The position numbers and the translations under genes were made by a program. This document shows, in pieces, positions 20,982 to 31,818 of a DNA stretch of 64,000 nt (position 1 is the first letter of the stretch; each line of letters starts with the position of its first letter). Below the pieces are notes generated by a model. It was not told the origin of the DNA. It searched no databases and saw only the letters and a list, made by a program, of their open reading frames with translations. The stretch covers positions 103,788 through 167,787 of the forward strand of contig AZHD01000021.1 of assembly GCA_001636815.1 (NCBI GenBank), given 5' to 3'. The DNA comes from Niveomyces insectorum RCEF 264. Taxonomy: Eukaryota; Ascomycota; Sordariomycetes; Hypocreales; Cordycipitaceae.

Positions 20982-22798
20982 ATGGGAACGTCGGCCACGT
21001 CCATCCGTTTCCCCTTTCTGCCGTTGCTTCGTCGACGCATTTCTAACTTTATGCGTGCGATGTACCTATCGTCCGCCGATGCCAGTCAACCCGTTTCTGT
21101 ACACTCTGCGTCTTTTCCCATGCTTTCACTCTTTGGGCGACTTTTTTCCATTCCGTGGAGGTCTTGGCTTGCCCGCATTTGTTGTTTCTCGAGGCGGCGT
21201 CTCAGCTGCGCGTTCAGACGCCCTGCCTCTCCATTCGATCTCACGCCTCTCACAGACCGGCAGCGCAAACTCAAGAACGATGAGTTTATCGAGTCCATCG
21301 ACACGAACGCCATTTGTGCTCTAGCCTCGAAGCACCAAGGCGGCTTGCCATGCACCATCAGATGCCGGCACAAAGGCAGCTTCAACGTCTGTTTCATCTT
21401 AGACTTCACCGATGGGTCCACCCGGCTTGTCAGGCTTCCCATCGAACCAGCAGTCCATGACGCGTGGGATAAGGTGCGCAGTGAGGTCTATACCATGCAG
21501 TGAGTGTGACCTCCATGTCCATCATCGGCCCGGTTTGAGACTTATATGGTGCATGTAGATATGTACGAGACCATACAGACATTCCCGTCTCGCGGGTATA
21601 TGCATACGGCCGCAGTCGACTCCGACGAGATACCTACACCCATCAAGTGTTCATAATTCTGGATTATATTGAAGGGCGGCCTTTGACCAAGAAAATGCTT
21701 CGGGAGAGTTCAGAAGACTGCCGGCGCCAGTTGTTCGAGAACGTGATCGATATGTTTGCCCAGCTACGAATGCTCGAATTCCCTCTGGGGGGCTCGTTGA
21801 TGCCGAACACGACGGCTGAAATCTGGACCCGATTCTGGAGGCTCCTATTTCCTCGGGATGAATCGTTCACGCCCCAGGCCACCATAGGTCCTGGACTGGG
21901 GCCGAGAATCGTTGGTGCCTTTTCCATGCGCAAAAATGAACTCCAAGTAGATGGTTATGAAGTCCCCCGCTTCACCGCCGCCACTTCAAACGAGTTTTTC
22001 AGGGAGCAATATCACTTGCTTCACTCTATGTGGAAAATGCCTGTGCAGGAACTCGGTCGCGAAGAAGCCGAGCGCGAGGAGTTTGCGCTTCATGCCGTAC
22101 GCCCGGAGAAAGCCCAAAAGACGTTCGGGCTCCAGGCGGATGCATCAGGGGACTCGTTCTACTTATGTCACCCTGATCTCCGTGTCAATAATATTATTGT
22201 GAACGACGAGCTTCGCGTTTGCGGTGTCATCGACTGGGAGTTCTCGGTTACCGTCCCACGGCGCGCTTTTTTGCCACCGTCCTGGATTACTGGTCATGAC
22301 ACCGGATCAGTCGTTTCGAAACCTGACCTCTCTTCGGAGTTCTTTGGCGTCCTATCGTCGAGGAAGCAACGATCGTCCGGCCACTCCCAGCTGGCGCAAG
22401 ACTGGAGTGTTCGAGACGACGTCAGCTTTCCGATGGCTTATATATACCTGGACCCGTCTGACCTCGTTTTGCTCTTCTACAGATGCATCTACCCCAGTCT
22501 TTACAACGAATCTCCCGACAAGGTCGTTCCGAATTTCTTCCAACGTCCGGAGAACGAGCAGCTGCAAGCAGAGGTGGTGCGGCGATTGCATGCTTCTGAG
22601 CAATACACTCAGTATCTCAAGGATAACGATCTTTTTGATGACGAAGAAGAACCAGAATGGCAACAACTTCGTGGGTGGGTTACAGAGGCACAGAAGAACC
22701 TACAGCAGTTGCGTGGGTGGACTTATGAGACCCGAGAGATATTGGCACGCATGGAACGAGACATGTGCACGACGAATTCTCGTTCCTTATCGGGGTAG
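20982..22798 (+). CDS. Aminoglycoside-phosphotransferase (APH) fold kinase
   Basis: Kinase-like protein of the fungal APH/choline-kinase superfamily; substrate unknown, usually small molecules rather than antibiotics in fungi. Exons 20982-21499 and 21559-22798 (585 aa), joined by a 59-nt intron (GTGAGT...TAG) giving EVYTMQYVRDHTDIPVSRVY. N-lobe: CTIRCRHKGSFNVCFILDF with LVRLPIEPAV. Hinge: FIILDYIEGRPL. Catalytic loop: CHPDLRVNNIIV, fitting HxDxxxxN; metal-binding: CGVIDWEFSVT. The C-terminal ~120 residues form a charged helical extension. The first ~85 residues are Arg/Ser-rich and resemble no domain, so a later ATG or an unrecognised 5' exon is possible. Promoter carries paired CACGTG palindromes. 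Confidence 0.8.
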
Positions 22799-23705
22799 GA
22801 CGAAATCTTGCGGTGTTTTCCTGATGTCCCAGTCACACTACGAAAGCCCTAAGGGCATGGCCACGCATGAGGTGGAGCCGGTCACTCCAATGCTCGGTTG
22901 TCGTCAGATTCACCACAATATGCAGCCTGGGACGCCGTGTGATGGGCCTGCACGCTGCACGGCCACGACCGCAGCATTTTGCCGAGTCACAGTGCAGCCC
23001 ATGTTGATTCGCCCTTTATAAAATGTCGTGACCGCTGTAGAGCCTTGTGATCAACGAATTCCACGCGTGAGTCGTTGTTTGGTCTCTCCTGGATTGCTTT
23101 CAGTCAGAAGTCACTGCCGCGCCCTTTGACGGAAACCGAGACTCCGCAGGCCATAATTTCACGAGAAATGTCCCGGTCTGTGTAAGAAAAACCTTGTTGG
23201 CCGGTGGAAGAAGGTTCACTTATAATCCATTCCTCGAACGATCGTATGTGTCTGTTTCCGTATAATGAAGTTCACGACGTGTGCACAAGGTGACAAAACT
23301 GCATTCTCGGTATTAACCCGTGAGAAGCCATATATTTCGCCTCAAAGAAAACAGCAGAGGAAAGACAAGGTTGGACCAGGTGGGTTATGCCGATAGAACA
23401 TGAACAACACTCTTCCACCTGTACATACGCAAACTCCTGTCGTAGGCTTATACACTTAAAGCAGCTTTTATTATCGAGCACAATTCGCGACGCTTTGCAT
23501 ATTCTTCTTCAGGACTCTCTTCATTGTTTTCTCTATGCCTTACAGCGTACAACGCCCCTTTTTCGTATCAACAGTCTCCCATACTCCGCTCTCAACACAG
23601 ATGCAGTATAGACACCCTAACCAGCAACTCCCTCATTCTCACGTACAAAAAAAAATTGCAAAAATGCAAATAGATTGCGCGAAGGTGGGAAGGGATGTCA
23701 CTCTT
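22799..23705. other. Convergent 3' intergenic region, no gene seen
   Basis: 900 bp between the ends of the APH-fold gene (plus) and dus3 (minus). Only short frames without coding character. Confidence 0.6.
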
Positions 23706-26291
23706 CTAGCCTTCTGCTTCCATCTCGTAGCTGCTCGACTTGTGCTTGGGCACAAACTTGAAGTCGGGGTGGGCCGGGCCCAGAAACATTTCACTGCAGA
23801 TGAATATTTGTTAGTTCACTGAGGACTTGTTTGCGGTTCAACGTGGTTTGTTCCCCCCCCCAGTAGAACCTACCTAATTTTAATCCAGTCTTTGTAGTTG
23901 CGGCTCGCCAGCAGCGTCTCCAGCTCGTTGCGGCCGCGGAAGGCCGGCGGCCGGTCGTTGAGGCTCGGCGGCAGGTACTCCAGCAGGCCCACAGGCACGT
24001 ACCGCGAGGCGAAGCTGAGGTACTCCAGCAGGAATCGCCGCGTCGTGCCAAGACCCTGCTCGTCCGTGCCCCACGCCTCGAGGCCGTAGCGCGCAAACTT
24101 CTCCACGTAGCCGAGCCGCTCCGTCGCCGTCTTGTCCAGGTACTGGCCCGCCGCGATCTCCTCAAAGATCCACGGCTTGATCAGCGCGCCGCGGCCGATC
24201 ATGACGGCGTCGACGCCGCCCTCGGCCAGCTGCTGCGCGTACTGCACGTGGCTGAAGCAGTCGCCGTTGCCCAGGAAATAGAGGCGATCCTCCGTCGATC
24301 CCTTGGCGTTGGCGGCCTGCGTCCGCGGATCGGGCGCGCGCACGGTGTCCGTCAGCGCGTCGCGCGCCGCGTTGTACGACCGCACGAGCGCCGCACACTC
24401 GGCAATGTAGCCCCAGTCGGCCGGCTTCTTGTAGCGCTGGTTGCGCGTGCGCCCGTGCAGCGTGACGGCGGCGCAGCCCGGCGCGCCGAGAACGCCAGGC
24501 GCTCGAGCAGCTTGCGGGCCACGGGGCTGTTGTCGCGCACGCCGATGCGCAGCTTGGCCGTGACGGGCACCTCGCCCGACACGGCGTTCATGCCGCGGAC
24601 CATGCGCTCGAGCTTGTTGGGCGACTCGAGCAGGCCGGCGCCGCCGCCGCTCTTGTACACGAGGTCGATGGGGCAGCCGCAGTTGATGTCGACGAGGCGC
24701 AGGTGCGGCACCAGGCGCGCCATGGCCTCGGTGGCCTTGATGGCCTGCCAGGGCTGGTTCGCGGCGATCTGGGCACCGAACTTGAGGTCCCGGCTGTTGT
24801 CGTAGTCGGTCACGACGGACGATGCCGGCGGCGAAAACCGCGGCGGGGTGGTCTCCGTCTCGTGTGCCTTCATCAACGCCCACTCGGGCTGCTTGCCCGT
24901 GAGCAGGTCCACACCGAGCGCCATTTCCGAGTACGTCAGCTGGCAGCCCAGCTCCACGCAGAGGCGCCGAAAGGGCAGGTTGCCCTGCGTGGTGAGCGGG
25001 GCCAGCGTCGGTGTCTCGGGTCCAAAATACAACCTGCGTTTCTCGGATGGAAGAAACGGCGGGTCAATGTACTGCGCGCGGTAGTCTTCGGCCGTCGGCG
25101 GATCGGCCTCTGGTTCCGCTGGCGGTTGAGATGGTGGTGGCGGCGGCGGCGGCAGCGGCGGTTGCTGCCCCTTCTCGTCCTCCTTGGTTGCCCGGGTTTC
25201 GTTGCCGTTGCTGGCACCCTCTTTCGGCACCTCCGTTGCCTCCGTGGATTCCGCCAACCCCTCCATCTTCTTCTTCTCTTCCTCCTGAACGTCCGCATCT
25301 GGCTTCTTGTGGTTGTTGTAAATCTTCTTGACCAGGTGCACCTCCTGGTCCAACCACCGGATGTACTGCTCCGACCGGGACAAGTCGGCCCGCTTGCGCG
25401 TCAGGTTCTGCTTCTCCACGGCTGGCACGACATTGACCACGCCCGGCCGCGCGTCATCGTCCTCCGCATACGCGGCTTCGGCCGGCTCCCCTTCCCCGTT
25501 GCTAGCCGCCTTCACTTTCTCGACGAGGACCAGCTCCGTGCGGCCGTCGTCGCGTGCCATCTCCTGCATGTGGCTCGACACAAAGCGGCACTTCCATCCC
25601 GAGGGACAACGCCCGTAGACGGCAAAAACGGGGCAGACGCCGTCAAACGTGGCGAGGTCGCCGCGGCGGCCGTCGCGCAGGTACGCGCGCAGGTCGTGCA
25701 GGGCGTGGCACCGCTCGCCCAAGCGGCACGTCTTGGGCGAGAACTCGGGCGAGTGGGCCACGGACGCGCAGAGCCGGACGGCGTCCCGGGACCGGCCAAA
25801 GTCGCGGTCCTTGTTCTGGCCACCCCGTTTCTTGGCCTTGCGGCCACCGCGGCCGCCGCCGCCACGGCCCTCGTTGCCGGCGTCCCGGCCCTCGGCTGCA
25901 TCATCGTCCGCTTCACCAGCATCCCCTCTGCTATCAGCGACGTTTCCGGCTGCGTCCTTGATCAGAAATCTATCGTGGGTTAGTCAAATTTTCAGAGGCT
26001 CCTTTCATGTGAGTACTTTTTTCCACATAAACGTCCTGGCAGGTCTCACTCTTCTTTGATCATGGCGACGCCGGGAATCCTCTGTCGCTTTGATACGACC
26101 GGTGACACCTCGGAGGGCTCTGCCCCATTTTCTGCATCGATCTTAACCCGCTTTGGCTGAGGATCGTCGCCGTCGTTTTCACCGTGAGCAACGGCCGGCA
26201 ATGCCTCAGCGCCGTCGTCGACCCGCCGTTTGCTGGGCGAATTGGAGGCATCAAACACACCGTCTGCTTTGGCATCCACGTTCCCATTCAT
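23706..26291 (-). CDS. DUS3: tRNA-dihydrouridine(47) synthase (NAD(P)+), Dus3, with frameshift
   Basis: Flavoenzyme reducing U47 in the variable loop of cytoplasmic tRNAs. Exons 26291-26050, 25969-23874, 23793-23706; introns of 80 nt (GTGAGA, CTAAC, TAG) and 80 nt (GTAGGT, CTAAC, CAG). The N-terminus has basic KRRVDD/KRVK stretches, then two CCCH-type zinc-binding segments (CRLGERCHALH; CPVFAVYGRCPSGWKC). A Pro/Glu linker leads to the TIM barrel: LAPLTTQGNLPFRRL, SEMALG, VDINCGCPIDLVY (catalytic Cys of NxGCP), AKLRIGVRD, then TLHGRTRNQRY, IGRGALIKPWIFEE and a helical C-terminus. The frame breaks between 24493 and 24494: inserting one base joins LLERLA to LGAPGCAAVTLHGRTR and gives 808 aa. No intron fits there. 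As written, translation runs into a foreign frame after the catalytic Cys. Divergent from the kelch gene. Confidence 0.92.
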
Positions 26292-27276
26292 TTCTGCTAT
26301 TACTTTTGTGAGAAAATGGGTCTGCCGGTTGTAAAAGCTCAGTGGTGGCGGTAGACTCGAAGAGATGCTGTGAGAAAAAGCCTTCTCATATGCCCTCGCA
26401 ATCTACATAAATATGCATCAATCGGTTTGTATCATTTTATACGTTTTCAAACCCCCGATTAATGCATACATTCAAAACTTGTACGGAAAATTCAAATTAA
26501 ATTGATGTAGAAATAAAAATCTCATAAAATTAACTCGAGAACGTAAAAGTCTTGAAGTTAATTGAGTCAATTCGAAGTTCATCCCATTCAAAGAGCACTG
26601 CATTGAACAAACCGTTTTCGCTTTCTATCAACTGGCTTGTTCACATCTTATTATTAAGTCAAGGCTTTTGGTTCTTGCTAGCGCATTGCCACAGCGTCTT
26701 CGAACCTTCTCTTCCAGAAGCTCGAGGGCCTGCCACACCCCCACCAAGAGGGTCTTGTGCCCCTATGATCTGTCGTTTTAGCACCAATGGGAACGGGCTC
26801 GGGCGGCCGAGGGACGGCGCCCCCGCTAGAGGAGCCGTTAGTAACAGAACATCAGCAACAATACAATCCGGAGCAGCGCAGGCCCTCGCCCTCGAGTCTC
26901 GAGCCAATCAAACCCACTCCTGGCGCTTCTACGCATTGGGAGATCCCACCGACGTTTCTGGACGGCCGAACAAAAACAACCAGGGCAACGTCTTTATTCT
27001 TCATTGTCGATTTCGTTCTCGTTGGGCTTCCTCCCCTTTTAGTTTGATTCTCTTTTCCCTGCTCAATTCGACTTTCAAATACAGCAGCCAGCAGTTGTCA
27101 CAACATACAACAAGCTCGGCTCTCCCTTTCCGTCCCTCCTCGATCGACGACCTCCCCCCCCTTTTCTCTCCTCGCTCGCTCCTCTGGCAATTGGTCTCTC
27201 GTGACCTCCTATTCTCCGAGTCCTCCTCTTCTCCGACTGCGTCAGCTCTGCCGGCCGATGCGTGTTGTGGCCCGCC
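26292..27276. promoter_or_regulatory. Divergent promoter of DUS3 and kelch gene, AT-rich island
   Basis: About 26380-26570 is strongly AT-rich against GC-rich neighbours and has no open frame. From about 27040 to the kelch start codon the strand is CT-rich, as in fungal leaders. No transposon recognised. Confidence 0.5.
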
Positions 27277-29462
27277 ATGGCTGATCCAGGCCGCCAGACG
27301 CCGCGCTCGCCTCTGCGCGCCAAGGTGATCCGGGCCCAGAAGATCCAGCCGCTGTTGATGTCGCCCGCCGAAGACGGGCCTATGCGGCCATTGTCGTCGT
27401 CGGCAACCACACCCACGGTGGCAACGACAGCCGTAACACGCACGACCGGAAACAGTGACGACAAGCGGCGGCGAGACGACCGGGACCGATCCGCCAGCAC
27501 CGCCAGCACCTCGAGTGCCACCACCGCAACAACCAGCAGCGGCGTCGTCACGAATAACAACAACAACAACACCTCCGGCATGCCGCCAATAGTCCGCGGC
27601 CACACGCCAGGCCACCTGTCGTCCCGGAGTCAGGACCGCCGGCGCAAACCGCCCGACTTGGCCATCCGCCAGCGGTCGCAGTCGTCGGGGTCCCTGTCCG
27701 TGTCGTCGTCGTCCGCAGCGGCGGGGCCCACAAGCAGCGCCGGCGTGTCGCTCACGGCCTCGCCCTCGGCCTCGCACCTCTCGATCGTGTCCACGCCCAA
27801 CTCGGCCCGGACGCCCGGTCCCTCGCTACCGCCACCGCCCATACCGCTGCCGCCGCCGTCATCATCAACCGCCGTAGCACACGCACCACTCCTACCGCCA
27901 CCGCCGCCGCCGCCGTTGTCGTCGTCGTCCACGACGATGGGTTCGTCCACCTCCTCGTCGCCCTCGGCGCGGTCGCCCTACCGGCGGGGTGCAACGCACA
28001 ACGACCAACTACACGACAACAGCGAGTCGCCCACACCCGCTCAGGCGATGGCCGCAGACGCTATGGAGGGCGGCCGCAGGCCCATCGCCATGCGGTCGAC
28101 CTCGGCCATTGCCAGCAAACCGGGCGCGTACGGCAACATTGGCAGTTCGTCGTCGTCGTCGCTGCGCACGACGGGAGGTGGCTCGTCGCGGGGGCCGCCC
28201 CGGAGTGCCAGCGGTGGCCGCAGTGGAGGTGGTGGTGGTAGTAGTGCTTTTGGCGGGCGAGGCAAGAACGGGAGCGGTGGCAGCAGCGGCAGTATCCATG
28301 GCGGTGGTGGTGGCAGTGGCGGTCGTAGCGGCAGTGTGATGCATACCCCCGCGTTCACGGCGTTTCCGCCGCTGGTGGATCCGCGCACGGCGGCGGACGT
28401 GCCGCCGGCGCCGTCGTCGGGCATGTACTGGTCGCGGGCGCCGCTGTCCGGGGTGGCGTACAAGCCGCTGCGGGCGCACACGGCGACGTTGGTGGGGTCC
28501 AACGTGTTTGTGTTCGGCGGGTGCGACGCGCGCACGTGCTTCAACGACCTGTACGTACTGGACGCGGACGCGTTTCACTGGACGAAGCCGCCCGTGGTGG
28601 GCGAGCCGCCGCTGCCGCTGCGGGCGATGACGTGCACGGCGGTCGGCAAGAAGCTGGTGGTGTTTGGCGGCGGCGACGGGCCGGAGTACTACAACGACGT
28701 CTACGTGCTGGACACGACCAACTGCCGGTGGTCGCGGCCGCGCATCGCCGCCGACCGGCCGGTCCCGGCGAAGCGGCGCGCGCACACGGCGTGCCTGTAC
28801 CGCAACGGTCTGTACGTGTTTGGTGGCGGCGACGGCGTGCGGGCGCTCAACGACGTGTGGCGGCTGGACGTGAGCGACACCAGCAAGATGGCGTGGAAAT
28901 TGATCAGTCCGGGGACGCCGTGGGAGGGCGATTACGGCGGCAGCGGCGGCGGCGGCGGCGGGGGCAGCAGCAGCAGCCTCGGTGTTCACGGCGGGCCGTG
29001 CCCCAAGGCGCGCGGCTACCACACGGCCAACATGGTGGGCAGCAAGCTCATCGTCTTTGGCGGGTCGGACGGGGGCGAGTGCTTCAACGACGTGTGGGTG
29101 TACGACGTGGAGACGCACGTGTGGCGGGCGGTGGCGGTGCCCGTGACCTACCGGCGGCTGTCGCACACGGCGACGATTGTGGGGTCGTACCTGTTTGTGG
29201 TGGGCGGGCACGACGGCACCGAGTACGCCAACGACGTGCTGCTGCTGAACCTGGTGACGATGACGTGGGACCGGCGCAAGGTGTATGGGGTGCCGCCGAG
29301 CGGGCGCGGGTACCACGGCACGGTGCTCTACGACAGCCGGCTACTGGTGATCGGCGGGGTCGACGGCGGCGGGGCGGCGAGGTGTTTGGCGACGTGTGGC
29401 TGCTGGAGCTGGCGGTGCACGCGTACTACTCGCAGATCAGCCACTTCAGCATCGAGGTGTGA
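27277..29462 (+). CDS. Kelch-repeat beta-propeller protein, with 3' frameshift
   Basis: Probable scaffold protein; fungal kelch proteins act in cell polarity or signalling, but which class this is cannot be told. About 370 N-terminal residues are Ser/Pro/Gly-rich and disordered. Six kelch repeats follow, each with a hydrophobic strand, a double Gly and a Trp-ending strand (VFVFGGCDARTCFNDLYVLD, LVVFGGGDGPEYYNDVYVLD, LYVFGGGDGVRALNDVWRLD, LIVFGGSDGGECFNDVWVYD, LFVVGGHDGTEYANDVLLL, LLVIGGVDGG). The sixth needs a frame change at 29364-29379: one missing base in a GGC/GGG run separates VDGG from EVFGDVWLLELAVHAYYSQ and the stop at 29460. The corrected product is 728 aa. Without correction the frame runs to 29511 with Cys/Arg-rich nonsense and the last blade is lost. 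ATG at 27277 is the first in frame. Confidence 0.88.
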
Positions 29463-30071
29463 GGGGGAAATCGTTTGTTTGGCGGTTTATGGCAGAAAGA
29501 GACGGACGTGAACATGAAAGCGGAAGAACCGGGGGGTGTGTTTTTGAGAACGTCGTATGCTTTTTTATTTGTCGTTCCAAACGATACGCATTGTATGAAT
29601 CACGAGAAAAGCAGTCTATTTTATTGTATTTTGAGCTTGTTGGCTTTCATGTAGATATATCTATACAATGATCAGTGCTTTTTTGTTAAAATTCGATGCA
29701 CACGGCTAGTCGACACATTTCGATGGTTGTAAACGTATAGTCTAACTTTCTATGACAGCGTCCGCCGTCATCCACTTGTGTAGATGATCTCGTCGATAGC
29801 GAATTAAACAAAGTTGCCACTCTATAAGCAAAACGGAGGGGAAAACGCCATCCTCCTTTTCATTCTTTCTTTTCAGAAAAAACCGCAAATGAACAACGCC
29901 ATGCCCGCGCCATGCCCCAATAGATGGAGAGCAAAAATATGTTGCAAGAACCAAAAAATAACAAATAAATGAAGAAAAAAAAACATCAGGAAATTACATC
30001 CAGCAAAATCTGGCTCAAGCCTGCGTGCGTTTCTTTCTTAGTCTGTGCAACACGGAAGAACAAGGGGGGAA
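29463..30071. other. Convergent 3' intergenic region
   Basis: AT-rich 3' flanks of the kelch (plus) and RCF2-like (minus) genes. Nothing else seen. Confidence 0.6.
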
Positions 30072-30931
30072 TCAATGGGCGGCCACGGCAGCAGCACCAA
30101 CCTTGTTGTTGTTGTCGTTGTCGTTGTCGTTGGCAGAAGCTTCCGAGGCGGTTGGGGCGGCCGCCTTCTCCTTCTTGGCCTTGGCCAACCGGCGCTCTTC
30201 GGACGCAACCATGTCTGGAACTGTTAGCAAGACCACCTAGTGAAACTTTTGAAGAAAGGAGAAAAAAAACGCGGGAAAAAAGGGAAAAACCTACCCATCC
30301 ACAGATCCTGCCCCTCGTACTCCTCCCGGTGGACCCGCTTCTCGATCAGGTTCCTGTGCTCCGGGTCGTTGGGGTCCACGACGAGGACCGTCTCCCAGCG
30401 GCCCTTGCCCTTACGCGCGTCGGACACCTCGAGCGTCGCCGTCGCCAGCAGCACGGCCAGCGTTAGGCCCTGTGCGTACACACGGGCCTGCACCAGCTTC
30501 TGGGGCGTCGTCAAGAACTTGTTGCGGCCCACGAGGACCAGCGCGATGCTCACGGCGGCCGCCCAGCTCGACACGACAATGGTGTAGCGGTTGTCGCGCG
30601 CCCAGTCGAGGGCCCGCGCGCGGCCGGACTCGGCCTTGCGCGCATCGGACATGATGCGCTGGGACTGGTCCTGGTAGCCGAACATGGGGTCGGCGGCGCG
30701 GGAAAAGCTGATGCTGTTGCGCTCGGCCACGATGATGGCGCCGAAGGTGGTGGAGGAGCTGACGAGGAACGCGCGGAAGGGGAGGGTCAGGCTGCGGAAC
30801 GCCGGGTAGCGGCGTCCGGCGCCGATCACGCCGACGAGACCGGCTGCCAGGCCCAGGACACCGCCGATGGCGCCGCCGCGCAGGACGCTGTTGTAGTGCT
30901 CCTCCTCGCGTTCTTTGCTGATGATCTTCAT
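30072..30931 (-). CDS. RCF2: Respiratory supercomplex factor 2 homolog (HIG1 domain), mitochondrial
   Basis: Inner-membrane protein that associates with complexes III and IV and tunes cytochrome c oxidase. Exons 30931-30295 and 30214-30072 (259 aa), joined by an 80-nt intron (GTAGGT, CTAAC, CAG). Landmarks: N-terminal MKIISKEREEEHYN, the hydrophobic hairpin GGAIGGVLGLAAGLVGVIGA, RYPAFRSLTLPFRAFL, a second helical hairpin with the HIG1 signature LVGRNKFLTTPQKLVQARVY followed by AQGLTLAVLLATATLEV, and the charged tail DPNDPEHRNLIEKRVHREEYEGQDLWMDMVASEERRLAKAK. The tail after the intron ends in a Lys/Ala and Asp/Asn low-complexity segment encoded by a (GACAAC)n-type repeat, longer than is common for the family. 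No cleavable presequence is obvious, as in yeast Rcf2. Confidence 0.93.
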
Positions 30932-31799
30932 GGTGGCGGTTTTGAGGGAGGTTGAGTCAATGAGCGATGAAGGTGTTGAAAGAGGTCAAAGAAGTGCAAA
31001 AAAAGGAAAGCAGCAATGCCGAGACAACAGCTTTTAATGAGATTGTCGCTTTGGCTGAGAAAGTCGGGTCGTGATGTTTTTCGCCGGATCGAATGGTTTG
31101 TCTGACGTGCTTTTCTGCTGGTTTGCCAGGAAATTTCCTGATACTAAATGACTAAGCAATTGGATGGTCGGTGGGGGGGGTTTGTTTTGTTCGTGTGAGA
31201 TTTCAGACGTCACTGGGTAGGATCGCCTGGTGCCGATTGTGTGTGGATGATGCTTTTTGTGATGTGCAAATGAAGGCGATCAATGGGATGGGATCGCGAA
31301 AAAGAGCACGCACCTGTCGGTTTTTATAGAGTGGTCTTTGAACTACGGAGTATGCTTTTTTTTTTTTGCGCTCGTTTTGCGTTCCTGCCTTTTTCGAGCC
31401 ACCTGACGTCAACCCAACGAAAAGAGACGGGAAAGAACGAACGGGACGGGGAACCTTCGAATCTCTCTTGGCTCTGGTCCCCGGGGAAGGCGCGGTCTTT
31501 GGAAACGGCGACGCACGACCGAAATCATGCCATTTGCCAGGCCATGTTGACGCACGCAGTTGCTCTGTAGGCATGTTTAGGCGTGTTCCAGGCGTGTTTG
31601 TGCCCGCCGCGGCGAACGCCCATTTTGCCGTTCAGCCAATTGGTCCACGGGCACCAAACGCCGCAAGGCCTGGTCTCCAAACCCCGACGTTCGCCCGCCG
31701 TTTGTTCCTCCCCTTCCCAAACGGACCACCAAAGGAACTTTCCGGAAGGGCTCTCATTCCCTCATACGATCAGTTGCGTATTGACTAATACAGAGCTGG

Positions 31800-31818
31800 C
31801 GATGTACTTTGTACATCG
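31800..31818. repeat. Perfect inverted repeat (8-bp arms, 3-nt loop)
   Basis: CGATGTAC at 31800-31807 and GTACATCG at 31811-31818 around TTT. One of several GTAC-centred palindromes in intergenic DNA of this window. Confidence 0.8.

Noticed and set aside
20982..22798. Antibiotic resistance gene
   Set aside because: The APH fold is shared by many fungal small-molecule and protein kinases; nothing indicates aminoglycoside specificity.
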